Source: Larix sibirica (taxonomy: Eukaryota > Streptophyta > Pinopsida > Pinales > Pinaceae). Taken from it: a DNA stretch of 30,043 nucleotides. A program made the translations under genes and the position numbers. The notes beneath the pieces are model-generated. The model did no database searches, had not been told where the DNA came from, and saw nothing but the letters and a program-made list of their open reading frames with translations. This document shows positions 11,269 to 20,522 of the stretch, one piece after another; the stretch's first letter is position 1; the number at the start of each line of letters is the position of its first letter. The DNA is taken from NCBI GenBank assembly GCA_004151065.3, contig NWUY0300006774.1, positions 54,064 to 84,106 of the forward strand, read 5' to 3'.

Positions 11269-11647
11269 ATGAAATCAGGTACAACAATTTTAGTGTACAA
11301 CTTGAAATCAATGTATGGTATGTCAAATGCATGTTTCTTGACACAATCAATAATGAAAATGGATTTTTATGTGTGCTTAATGATCGTGTACATTTATTTT
11401 ACCCAATAATTGTAGGTTATTCAAAGATAAGGTACTTCCAAGGGATAATGTCCTCCTCGACAACTGTGAAGAGGCAAAACAACTGTTAAAAATGTTGGGT
11501 GTTGAATACATATCATATCACCCTTGTCTAAATGATTGTATTATTTATAGAAGCAAATATGCAGACAAAGAGATGTGTCTAGAATGTGGGCATGCCACAT
11601 ACCATAAATTTATTTATTTTAAATGTAAGGAATATGGTCCTCCTCAT
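11269..11647 (+). pseudogene. CACTA TNP2 transposase, middle fragment
   Basis: The reading opens with SGTTILVYNLKSMYGMSNACF, like the TNP2 block YNLK..YGWS..SF. After decay it continues from 11,459 with DNCEEAKQLLKMLGVEYISY, HPCLNDCIIYR and MCLECGHATYHK, matching the TNP2 signature where EAKK..LGL.Y..I..CPNDC.LY is followed by a second Cys pair. The frame is shifted or stopped between about 11,390 and 11,458. It is cut at 11,647 by the LINE insertion, and the codons ending in GPPH continue after the LINE at 18,268. CACTA transposases bind element ends and catalyse cut-and-paste movement. Confidence 0.85.
11634..11647. repeat. LINE target-site duplication, left copy
   Basis: ATGGTCCTCCTCAT, identical to 18,254-18,267. 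It lies inside the TNP2 coding fragment, so it is host-element sequence duplicated when the LINE inserted. Confidence 0.95.
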
Positions 11648-11689
11648 TTTTAATGAGGGTTTTTGCAAGCGATTAGGGTTTTTCCAGGT

Positions 11690-12756
11690 TTTCAATGGAT
11701 CCCCCCCTCCCTTGGATCCTGGCCTGGAGGAACGGCGTCAGTTTTTGGAGGATAGCTTCAGGAGAATCGTGGCGGCTCAACGTTCCTCCATCAAGTCTAC
11801 TCCGGTACCTGACTCGAAGTTCATCAAGCAAGTTGCGGTCCCGGAAGTAAAGTTGTCCTCAACAGCTTCCAAATACAAAGCTATAGTCTTGAGTGAAAAA
11901 GGGTTAGTCGGTCATTTTACTGGACTATGGCCCTCTCAACGCACGATAGAAACTTGGCTCAATAAGAACTGGAGAGCATTGATTCAGGGTGAGGTTCAGC
12001 AAAACTTCTATGGAAGAGGGTTATTTGTATTCGTTTTCGAAAAGAAGGAGGATCGAGACTTAATCTTCAAAAATGGTTTGTATTTCATGGACCCAATGGG
12101 GCATGTACCTCAACAAATGGGATCTTTCTTTCGACCTGGAGAAAGACATTCCTTCCGTTATCTCGATGTGGGTTAATCTCCCACATATTCCGTTGCACTG
12201 TTGGAACGATGAGGATCTCAGATCCATAGGGAACTCTTTAGGTAAATATATCAACAAATCAAAGCCAAAGCCCCCAATGTTCTCATGTGCAAGGATTTGT
12301 GTAGAAGTGGACTTAGAGAAGGGCCTTCCTGAAGCAATAAATCTAACTATGGATGGTTGGAATCACCTTCAAACAGTGGACTATGAACAAATTCCATTCA
12401 AGTGTAAAGTATGTCATGAGTATGGGGATTTTGCAAGGTTATTCCCAAAAAGGAAGCAGCAAGACACAGAAAAAGCTCCAGGAGAAGAATGGAACGAAGT
12501 CTAGGAAAAAAGGGAACAAGGCAAATTCTAACATGCAACAATCGCCCACTAATAAGAAGGCTCCATCAAACAACTTCCAAGTTCTTTATAATGAAGAAGA
12601 TGAAGAAGAGGAAGAAGAGAAGGAAGCACCAAAAGAAAACATATATGAAGAAAATAAAGAGACAGAAGCGGCAACAGTCTTGGTTGAAGTGGGTCAAGAG
12701 GAGAACTATGTTCCTACTCTTCCCTCGCAAGCTTACAAAGAGGTTAGATCATAGGC
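11690..12756 (+). pseudogene. LINE ORF1: DUF4283 domain, degenerate zinc knuckle, acidic tail
   Basis: The N-terminal frame has GSPPPLDPGLEERRQFLEDS, then a DUF4283 nucleic-acid-binding domain (about 11,870-12,200) with VGHFTGLWPSQRTIETWL and YLNKWDLSFD. A frame change falls near 12,100. The next block, WVNLPHIPLHCWNDEDLRSI through ARICVEVDLEKGLPEAI, is typical of plant LINE ORF1. The knuckle reads CKVCHEYGDFARLFPK, so the expected His is Asp and the last Cys is Phe. Another frame change near 12,490 leads to NNFQVLYNEE and a Glu-rich tail ending at about 12,754. The ATG nearest the start (11,693) is out of frame with the rest, so the original start codon is probably mutated. ORF1 proteins bind element RNA. 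Confidence 0.9.
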
Positions 12757-13029
12757 ATCGCTCAGCTCAAGAGGTTCAATAACAAAATCCAGATCATAGG
12801 CACACTTGGAAGAAACTTCTGAAAGCAAATAAGAAGAAGCATAACCACGGGCCAAGAAAGGAAGAAACCCTAATAAGACCCTAAGAGATATGGAAGTAGC
12901 TTGGGAAAAGGCGTCAGGAAAGCAAACCAGCTTAGACCAACATATACGAGTAATTTCAACAGGAAAACAAATCCAATGGATAACGGAGGAGAAGAAGGAC
13001 AAGACCGCCCTTCAAAGCCAAAAGAAATA

Positions 13030-13800
13030 ATGAAAATTGTCTCCTGGAATTGCAGAGGGTTAGGTGGAAAACAAAAATTAGAAGCAATGAAGAGATTAAA
13101 GAAACTTGAATCCACCACAATCTTCATGCTCCAGGAGACAAAAATGCATGAAGAAGACAACAAAGGGGTAATGAGCAGAATATGGGAAAATGGAGAAGGT
13201 AAAGCAGTTAGTGCAATAGGAGCTTCAGGGGGAATACTAACTTGGTGGGATAAAACCATTACAGGTTAATATCCTCCTCAGAAAATCATAATTATCTCTT
13301 TGTTGAACTAGAAGATCTAGTCAACAAGGAATTATTTTGGGTGGGAAACCTTTATGGACCTACCATTCTCGGGCACAAGGAGGAATTTTGGAACTATTTG
13401 GATCAACAATGTGGAGGAAAGATGCAACCCTCCTGTATAATCGCAAGGGATCTTAATGTCACCATCTCGACTGAGGAGAGAAGAGGTTTATCCAAAGTCA
13501 GATACCCCTACGGCGAGAGACTGGAAGATGAAGCCTAGAATTTGATCGGCATCAGACCAAAAAAGTGGAAGTTCACTTGGAATAACAAATGAGTGGGTCC
13601 GAGGCACATCGCAGCAAGACTTGATAGGTTCCTGGTAAGCTCTTCCTTTCTCTGCAAACCTTCTTTTCCAGAATCAAAAATCTTGGCTTCACTGGTCTTT
13701 GACCATTGACCAATAGCTCTATACTTCTCCTCTATTGGGAACCTTGGACCCATTACCTTTAGATTCAATCATGTATGGATGAAATAAGAAGGAATCCTCG
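13030..13800 (+). pseudogene. LINE ORF2, endonuclease domain (EEP family), broken
   Basis: ORF2 plausibly starts at the ATG at 13,030 (MKIVSWNCRGLGG). The exonuclease-endonuclease-phosphatase motifs appear in order: the WNCRG box with the first catalytic Asn, LQETK (near 13,130) with the metal-binding Glu, ARDLNVT (near 13,450; usual GGDFN) with Asp and Asn, WKFTWNN (near 13,570), ARLDRFL (near 13,620) and FDH-stop-PI (near 13,705; usual SDHWPI). A frame change occurs near 13,255-13,263 and in-frame stops sit near 13,536, 13,590 and 13,710. The Trp-to-stop change in the last motif is a likely TGG-to-TGA event. An active domain nicks target DNA to prime reverse transcription. Confidence 0.92.
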
Positions 13801-13930
13801 AAGTAATTCAAGAAGCCTGGAACATATATGTAGTTGGATCTCCAAGTTATATATGGGAAAAAAAACTAAGGAATGTTAAGATAGCTCTCAAAACTTGGGA
13901 TGTGTCTAACTACAAGGATCCACGAGCTGA

Positions 13931-13948
13931 AAAAAAAAAAAAAAAAAA
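13931..13948 (+). repeat. Poly-A run of about 18 bases inside LINE ORF2
   Basis: A homopolymer of about 18 A lies between the endonuclease and RT domains, in what would be a Lys-rich linker. The reading frame differs on its two sides, so slippage here (biological or sequencing) is a likely cause of the frame change. Confidence 0.9.
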
Positions 13949-13949
13949 G

Positions 13950-15400
13950 CACAAGAGAAATTAGACAAGCTGCAAGTAAAAATTGAAGAGTTTCCAATGA
14001 CAGAGGAAATTTTGTTAAATGAAAAAGAGATGGATAGAAGAGTCCAAAATTTGGCAAGAAAAGAGGAAGAGGAATGGCGTCTACAATCTAGAAGTCTTTG
14101 GCTAAAAAGAGGGGACAGAAACACAAAGTTCTTCCATAACCAGTGCAAAGAGAGGCATAGAAAGAACACCATCCTGGAGCTAAACAAAGACAATGGAGAG
14201 AAGTTACCCGACCAACAAGAAATAAAGGAGTAATATCCTTCTTTGAATATATTTATAGTGAGGAAGGGGAAGCTCAAGAAGAAATGGAACAATTGTGTGA
14301 AGATATTCCAACCTTAATCACAAAGGAAGAGAACTCGCTCTTGTGCCTTCCTATCACTGAGGATGAGGTCTATAAGGCTGTGTGGACTCTTCACCCTGAC
14401 AAAGCGCTTGGGCCGGATGATTTCTCAATTAATTTCTACATAAGGTATTGGAGTATAATTAAAAAATATTTAATTAGAATGTTAAATTGGACAAGAAACG
14501 GGGATAAAATAGGAGGAGCCACGAACTCCTCCTTCATCACCCTTGTTCCAAAAGAAAGGAATCCTTCTTCCATCAAAAGATACAGGCCTATTTCCTTATG
14601 CAATTCGGGTTATAAAATTTTAACAAAAATCAAGTCCAATAGGATTAAGAAGTTCATTCTGAAACTCATATCTGCCAACCAAGGTGGCTTCATTGTTGGG
14701 AGGCAGATATTTGACAACATCTTGTTGGTCCAAGAGGTAATACACTCAAGCAAAAAAAGGAAGAAGTTGGAATGGCTATCAACCTAGATCTAGCCAACGC
14801 CTATGACAAAGTTCGGCATGAATTAATTTCTCTGGTTCTCGAGAAATTTAGCTTCTCCCCCTCCTTTATAAAATGGGTCAAAGCTTGCATAAGCGCGCTC
14901 TGGATAGCTTCCCTTATGAATGGTCGTCCCACTAATTCTTCATCATATCTCGGGGGCTTCGTTAATGATGTCCCATGTCCCCTTTCCTTTATATCTTAGT
15001 TGTTGATTCTTTGAGCAGAAGACTTAACAGAATTTTAATGGAAGGAAATATTCCAGGTATTACGATTGTGAGAGGTATTCAGCAGGTGAACCATGCGCAA
15101 TTAGCAGACGATACAATCCTTTTGGATGTGCTTCGGTGCAAATAGCTAAAAGGTTCAAAAGCACGTTGGAATCTCTTCCTCAAGGCATCTGGAGGACAAG
15201 CCAACTCTGACAAAAGCAGCTTGTATGGATGGAATTGCAGTCCTAGGACTATAAATGATATATTATCTCAAATTCTAGGATTCAAAGCGCAGATGGAATG
15301 GACATTGTTCAAATACTTAGGTGTGCCTATCTCAAAAAAATAAATTCTGCAATTTGGAATCCAATCATTCAAAAACTAAAAGATAAGATGCAGTCCTAGG
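13950..15400 (+). pseudogene. LINE ORF2, reverse transcriptase domain, broken
   Basis: A pre-RT segment (13,997-14,230) holds SLWLKRGDRNTKFFHNQC, the conserved lead-in to plant LINE RTs. After a frame change near 14,235 come HPDKALGPDDFSINFY (14,390), LVPKERNPSSIKRYRPISLC (14,545-14,605), NQGGFIVGRQIFDNILL, then in another frame INLDLANAYDKV with the first catalytic Asp at 14,787. The SRGLRxxCPMSPF block (14,950-14,990) has stops at two codons. The catalytic LADD box (usual FADD) is at 15,101-15,112, followed by TILLD. All key residues are legible but spread over three frames, so no full-length enzyme can be made. Confidence 0.95.
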
Positions 15401-15402
15401 GA

Positions 15403-16590
15403 ATGAGGTGGCTCAACATGGCAGGGAAAATAACTCTCATAAAATTAGTTCTATCTTCCTATCCCATATATACCAATGCTTTGATTCTTGCACCAAAGGG
15501 ATTCATGAACAATATTGGTCTCGAAATAAGGAAATTCCTTTGGCAGGGAGTAAGGACATCCACTAAAAAATTCCACCTAGTGAATTGGAATATCGTTAAG
15601 GAGCCTAAGGAAAAACGAAGGCTTGGACTGAGAGAACCAAAACAAATGAATATAGAGATGGGAGCTAAACTGATATGGACGATGATCTCCGGGAAAAAAG
15701 AATGGTGGAAGGAAGTTCTGCGGAATAAATATATAAGGAAACCTCGCTTGAGATGTTTAGATTATGGCTTGGCTAATACATGATCTCCAATTTGGGACCT
15801 TTGTAAAGCCTCTGTTGGACTAATTAGAGACTCTCTTCATTAAATTCCTGGTAATGGAAAAATGATCAAAATATGGACTGACAGTATTCTCGGGAAGCCC
15901 CCTCTAGGGACATTCCCATATCTTGAAGGCATTTGTGCATGGCTGTAAGAGAATGGACACTCTAGCCTTTATGATAATTTCAGTTTGGTTGAGTAATGGA
16001 GCTTGGAAGGGTTGGAAATCCCTAAACCCTCCTCTTCTTCAGCTTGAACTCTCTTCCTTCCTAACTCATCTGCACGGGAAGGCTCCCATCCATTTCAGGG
16101 AGAAGGATCGCAAAGGTTGGGGTCGATCTAGAGCTTACTTAGTCAAAGAGGGTTACAGAAAACTTGAGGTTAGCACTCTTCGTTCATCTTCCAGGTTGTG
16201 GTCTAAGGTATGGAATTTAGACTGCCTCCCAAAAATTAACTCTTTCTTTCGGTTGCTTGCGCATAATATACTTCCTACTGTTGGAAATCTTCTTACGAGG
16301 GGGATTGAGGGTCCCTCACGATGTGTTCTCTACAAATATTCTAAAGAAAAATCCAGTCATCTTTTTATAGCTTGTGATTTCTTAAAGAAGGTTTGGGAAA
16401 AAGTGGTTGGGCATCTAAGTGTGAATTTATCAATTCCTGGACAAGTCCAGGAGTTGATAGAGAATTGGAAAGGAACTTATCCAAGCTCATTTCCAAAGAA
16501 ACCAACCTTTCAAAGATTTTGGAACGCTCTACCAATGAATATATGTTGGCAAATCTGGTTAGAGAGGAACAAAGTAATTTTTTAGGAAAA
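15403..16590 (+). pseudogene. LINE ORF2, connecting region and zf-RVT domain
   Basis: An open frame at 15,403-15,783 has AGKITLIKLVLSSYPIY, IRKFLWQGVR and FHLVNWNIVKEPKEKRRLGL, the usual post-RT region. After stops and a shift, IPGNGKMIKIWTDSILGKPP appears near 15,850. The frame at 15,923-16,585 carries KVWNLDCLPKINSFFRLLAH and RGIEGPSRCVLYKYSKEKSS, which form the zf-RVT zinc-binding segment; the second Cys of its first pair is Tyr. ICWQIWLERNKVIF closes the block. Function in LINEs is presumed nucleic-acid contact. Confidence 0.9.
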
Positions 16591-16726
16591 GAGAGTGGAT
16601 TTCAACACGGCTGCTTCCAGAGCTGTCAATTTGACAGCTGAAAGATTGTCATCCAATGGTATTTCCTTCCCTATCTCAAAACCCCTATCGAGCAAAGAGG
16701 AAAGCTGGGAAAAAGAATTTATGTAG

Positions 16727-17247
16727 GTGAGCTCACTTCAGTCCAAAATGAGCGATCAAAAGAACTTAGATTGGGATCTCTTCCTGCAATGGTGGAATAA
16801 GCTGCAATGTTTCTCCTTGTTCTTTGACGAGTCTTCCAAAGGAAACCTAGGGGAGGCAGGTGCGGGTGGGGTCATCTTTGATCTAGGAGGAAAAATAGTC
16901 AATTCATTTGCTTGGGGACTAGGAAACAAATCTAACAACAAAGTTGAATGGTTGGCTCTTCTTCTTGGTCTAGAGCTAATCTTGACACTAAAAATTCCAA
17001 AGCTATTGGTCTTTGGGGATTCCAGGCAGGTAATACAAAAGATGAGGTTTAGGTATGAAAAGGGAACCTCCATATGCAAGATACATGAGAGAATAACCCA
17101 TATCAACAAGCCTTCTTATATCTCTAAGTCCACATATTGAGAGAGAATAATGGTATTGCTAACAAACTAGCAAACCAAGGAACTAGAAACGCTCAAGGAA
17201 TTGTAACCTACGCAAGCAAAGAAAGGGCGAACAAATGTGTTATGTAA
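16727..17247 (+). pseudogene. LINE ORF2, RNase H domain and ORF2 end
   Basis: The frame at 16,727-17,140 has FFDESSKGNLGEAGAGGVIF (first Asp), NKVEWLALLLGLEL (Glu) and LVFGDSRQVIQKM (second Asp), the order of RNase H catalytic residues. A frame change near 17,110 leads to VHILRENNGIANKLANQGTR, which keeps the His; the usual Asp in the AD.LAN segment is Asn here. This frame ends at a TAA at 17,245-17,247, which I take as the ORF2 stop. RNase H-bearing L1 elements are known in plants. The domain removes the RNA strand after reverse transcription. Confidence 0.92.
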
Positions 17248-18075
17248 CATTCCCTAGCAAAATGTCCCTAGGCCATGGCAACTCAAAGGTGAATTACATG
17301 TTTAAAACATTGGTGTTGCCCCCCTATTCTCCACGCCAGGGGACGCGTGGGTGGTTTCATGAAGGGTCTCGCTCCCTTCTTCTCGAAAGGTCGAACTTTG
17401 CAGGCGTAATTAAGTCAGTCGTCTCCTCGGGAATAAAAGGACACACTGGCACAAGTGACATTAAAGGAGTTCTGATGGAAACGATGTAGTTTAATAGGGA
17501 GAATGTATCGAGTCCTCTTCTCATTCAACTGGTGGAGGTCACGGAGAAGCGAGGGTTTCTGGAATGCAGTTTGGACCAGAAGGAAATTTGTGAGTTGTTC
17601 CGATCCCTCCCCTTTTGGAACTCGGCCCCAGAAAATCTCAGACACTCTCTAGATTCGAAGCTGGAAACAATGGCGGGTTGGTCAAACGTTTTCGCTTTCA
17701 TGCAGGGTCTTCAAGGTTGTTTGCAAAGGTGTGCAGGAGAAAAGAGTGGTCGCAATGGACGTTAGATACATATCGGAGCATCTAACCTATTAGGATTCCA
17801 GGATAGACAATTTGGAGGGGAATATGCATGAGCTCATGGGCACAGTGGATATAATCAAGGAAGAAATTCTCAAAATGGCCAAGATGAACCAGTGCAGTCA
17901 CTGTCAAGATTCTCCAATTGATGGAGCTCGTCTGATGGATGAAACCTCTGTTCTGCAACCGGTCTATGGTTTTCCAAGCAAGAAGGATTGGCAAAAAGAT
18001 CTTTTCCCACTGAATTTTAAATGTTTTTTTGTGTTTTTTATGCCAGCAATTTGTAAGGGTATATCCCTCCTATAA
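17235..18075 (+). pseudogene. Unassigned open segment downstream of RNase H (possible LINE ORF3 or transduced sequence)
   Basis: One frame runs from the ATG at 17,235 (overlapping the ORF2 end by 13 bases) to 17,765 with a single TAG at 17,487. After a frame change near 17,710-17,790, a second frame runs to 18,075. It holds CSLDQKEICELFRSLPFW and, in the second frame, RIDNLEGNMHELMGTVDIIK, which looks helical and could be a short coiled coil, then MNQCSHCQDSP with a CxxC. This is 840 bases with few stops, unlike the AT-rich 3' UTR expected of a LINE. I do not recognise the protein. It could be a lineage-specific third ORF, an ORF2 extension, or host sequence carried by 3' transduction. Confidence 0.5.
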
Positions 18076-18242
18076 TATGGCAAAATCTAGGAAGCCTACC
18101 AGGAATTTTTGCGAATATAAGTTAGTCCATGTTCTAGTTTTCTCTCCTAAGACAACAATAGTTTTCAAAACTGCATTTTTGTTATGTAAATGGATGGCTA
18201 TGCACAGCCTTTTTAATATAATTTGGTTATCAGTTTATGTTT

Positions 18243-18251
18243 AAAAAAAAA
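18243..18251 (+). other. LINE terminal poly-A tract
   Basis: Nine A residues followed by GC sit directly before the right target-site duplication. This is the 3' end of the retrotransposed copy and confirms plus orientation. Confidence 0.85.
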
Positions 18252-18253
18252 GC

Positions 18254-18267
18254 ATGGTCCTCCTCAT
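18254..18267. repeat. LINE target-site duplication, right copy
   Basis: ATGGTCCTCCTCAT, identical to 11,634-11,647. The codons that follow, KILRHVPIVPR, continue the TNP2 protein interrupted on the left. Confidence 0.95.
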
Positions 18268-18800
18268 AAAATATTAAGGCACGTGCCTATAGTCCCAAGG
18301 ATTTAAACAATGCCTCATTGTAGAGAATTAGCCTTGTTACAGAGGGTGGCATGCCTCGCATAGAAGAGAGTAGGGATCCTAGTGGATTCAATAACCGTGA
18401 ATCATATAAAGGATACATGGCCCAATAAATTCAAGGATGAAGTATGAAGCCTTCGATTAAACATAACCATGGATGGAATTAATCCATATTCCCTCAAACA
18501 CTAATCATTTTGTTTGACTAGTGGTAGTGATAAATAATAATACCCCTCCATGGTTGTCTATGAAGAATGAATCTTATGCTGGCTCTTATAGTTCTTGGTA
18601 TGAAATGAGTGAAGTGAATGGATGTCTACCTCCAACCATTAAATAATGAAGTGAAAAAAATATGGGAAGGGATGCATAAATATATTGTGTATCAAACCCA
18701 TCTTGGCGTGGATGTCTTTTATGTTGTATGGCATATATGTGTATACCATGCACGATTATCCATGACTAAGTGATCGCATTACAAATGCAATGTTTGGAAT
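18268..18800 (+). pseudogene. CACTA TNP2 transposase, C-terminal fragment
   Basis: Directly after the target-site duplication comes KILRHVPIVPRI, matching the TNP2 block KVLRYFPLIPRLQR. Further on, LRLNITMDGINPYS (near 18,455) matches the R.LRL.L.TDGFNPF block, a strong family marker. A PPWL..K.ES-like segment (near 18,545), YLQPLI-like wording and a WEGMHKYIVYQTHLGV segment (near 18,660-18,700) follow in the expected order, in shifting frames with stops. Similarity fades after about 18,800. The element's terminal inverted repeats (CACTA ends) were not found, so the transposon limits are unknown. Confidence 0.8.
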
Positions 18801-20460
18801 TGGAACATTCCAACATTCATTCACTCATTCATTCCCTCATGATGTTGAATTGTTAAAATGATGGGAGAAGTGGATTGTATTTTCATGGAAGTCTATGTCA
18901 ATGCCAATTGAATTGCTAGTAATGATCATGGTGCCACTGTGAGAAGAAATATGGCCTACAGTTTAAAATCCATGGAGTCCCAACAGTGAGATTCCCTGGA
19001 CAACATGTCCTAGACCAATAGAAGGGAACTGGGATAGCCTGGGGAACTTTGCAGGTAAGGGAAACCCATTCTTGGTGTTGTGCAAGCTAAGGGGAAAGAG
19101 TGTTGGTCAAATTAGGGAAGTTGTAGAAGGGATTTTTGGCACCAATGAGTTTCCGGGTTATGGATTGAGTAGAAGGACATAGAGCAAAACCTTGGGGACT
19201 TCACCCTTATGGAATGATAGCCTCAACTCGGGGGGGGCGGGGGCTTCTTTCATAGAGAGATTATAAGTGAAAGAGCCTAAGGCACGGAAGAATGTCCTTT
19301 GTTTGCAACTAGTTGGATGATTATTTTATTTTCCCAAAAAGATAAGTGCTCTGCAACGTACATGAAATTCCATCTATTATATTTATGTTTTGTATTTATT
19401 TATTTTACAGTGTATGTAAATATGTGTACCTTGATTTAACTATGGTAATTATGAAAAAATTCACAGTAGGACTCCATACATGGTTGTGGTGGTAAATTTA
19501 AATAATTCTGTTGCTATAGTGTTCTTTCGATGTTAAATTTTACAACTAGCCCATGAAATTCAAATCAAGCATCTAAAATAAAATTTCTATGCAAAATCGA
19601 GTACCTCATGGGCTTGGATAGTGCCAAGAGACTACAAGAGACTACCACACATGACAACTAGTTTCCATTTGCCCCAATGACCATTGCATAGTAGTTTTCA
19701 TATGTCAACTATGCATCCAACAAGCATAATGACAATAGCTCACAGTCTACAGAGGAACAAAGTCCAAAATAGTAACCTTTGTTTCAATATCATACAATAT
19801 TTTTTACATTCATAGATTCTAACTCTTGTACCAAGAATATTGCATGTTCCATATTTCTCTTGTGGCATGAGTATACACAGCAAGATTTGTAGTCAAAGAC
19901 AAGTGAACATATGAGAGGGGTGATGCACTTTATTGCATTGTTTTCTTGCTAATTGTATGATCTTCAACCAAAAATATTGCATAGGTTTGCAATTGAGTTA
20001 TGTTGGACAACATTATTTTCCGTCAATTGGCATCAACGAGAAATACATTGTTGGCTATGTTGAGGCAATTGTAATTGCATGCCATGAGAACACTAGATAA
20101 TATTAAGTCACTATGACGAATGGTCAAAAAAATAACGATGCAATCGTAATCAAACTTTTTCTCTAACTATGCAAAACCCTTGTCCACAATAATCTTGGAA
20201 AATGTTGTTACAAATATGGAAAACTTTGAATCCAATGTGTCATTTCTAGACTAATTGATCTTTCCAAAATATCCAATTTTGCATACAATATGCATGGATC
20301 ATAGGAGGCACTTTGAAGCCTATGTTCAGATTTACTAGCATTATAATAATTTGTGAAATCTTGAAAACAAATAAAATGCCTTATTTACATTGTTTGTGAT
20401 TTCTTTCTATAAATGGGTTTAGTTTGCAATATTCCCTACAATCTGTGTAAACCTTGATCA
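18800..20460. other. No recognised gene; possible CACTA 3' remnant
   Basis: No open frame with a recognisable motif. The part from 18,950 to 19,330 is less AT-rich and holds a G-run (about 19,230-19,243, one C inside). It may be more of the decayed transposon or of another element, but nothing specific can be claimed. Confidence 0.5.
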
Positions 20461-20468
20461 CTATGCCT

Positions 20469-20522
20469 TTTGAAATTGGAATCCAAGTTGGATATATTTC
20501 AAACTTGGATTCCAATTTCAAA
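20469..20522. repeat. Perfect inverted repeat (21-bp stem, 12-base loop)
   Basis: Positions 20,469-20,489 are an exact reverse complement of 20,502-20,522, with loop 20,490-20,501. The arm contains GAAATTGGAATCC. It lies inside a 73-codon minus-strand ORF (20,381-20,602) of unknown nature, which I do not call a gene. Possibilities are a small fold-back, a small-RNA hairpin, or a palindrome created by local template switching. Confidence 0.9.

Larger units (their letters stand above)
11648..18253 (+). mobile_element. Near full-length LINE (plant L1 clade), 6.6 kb
   Basis: The element lies between identical 14-bp target-site duplications and ends in a short A-run (18,243-18,251) plus GC. It begins within about 50 bases of the ORF1 similarity, so it is probably not 5'-truncated. 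The order is ORF1 (DUF4283 and a zinc knuckle), ORF2 (endonuclease, RT, zf-RVT, RNase H), then an unassigned open segment before the tail. Both ORFs carry several frameshifts and stops, so this copy is dead. It is less decayed than the LINE at 2,455-5,600. It is inserted in the same orientation as the CACTA transposase gene it splits. Confidence 0.96.

Noticed and set aside
12870-14292. Long minus-strand ORFs at 12,870-13,259 and 13,906-14,292
   Set aside because: They are antisense to LINE ORF2 and hold only runs of Ser, Leu and Phe that mirror Lys- and Glu-rich sense codons. No domain motif is present.
16756-17109. Minus-strand ORF of 117 codons
   Set aside because: It is the antisense of the RNase H domain, which has clear catalytic motifs on the plus strand.
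17235-18244. Interpretation of the post-RNase H segment as an independent host gene
   Set aside because: It lies inside the LINE target-site duplications, upstream of the poly-A tail, so it inserted as part of the LINE transcript. Host origin is possible only through transduction.
19228-19245. G-run as a possible G-quadruplex
   Set aside because: It is one long run with a single C rather than four spaced G-tracts, and no gene start lies next to it.
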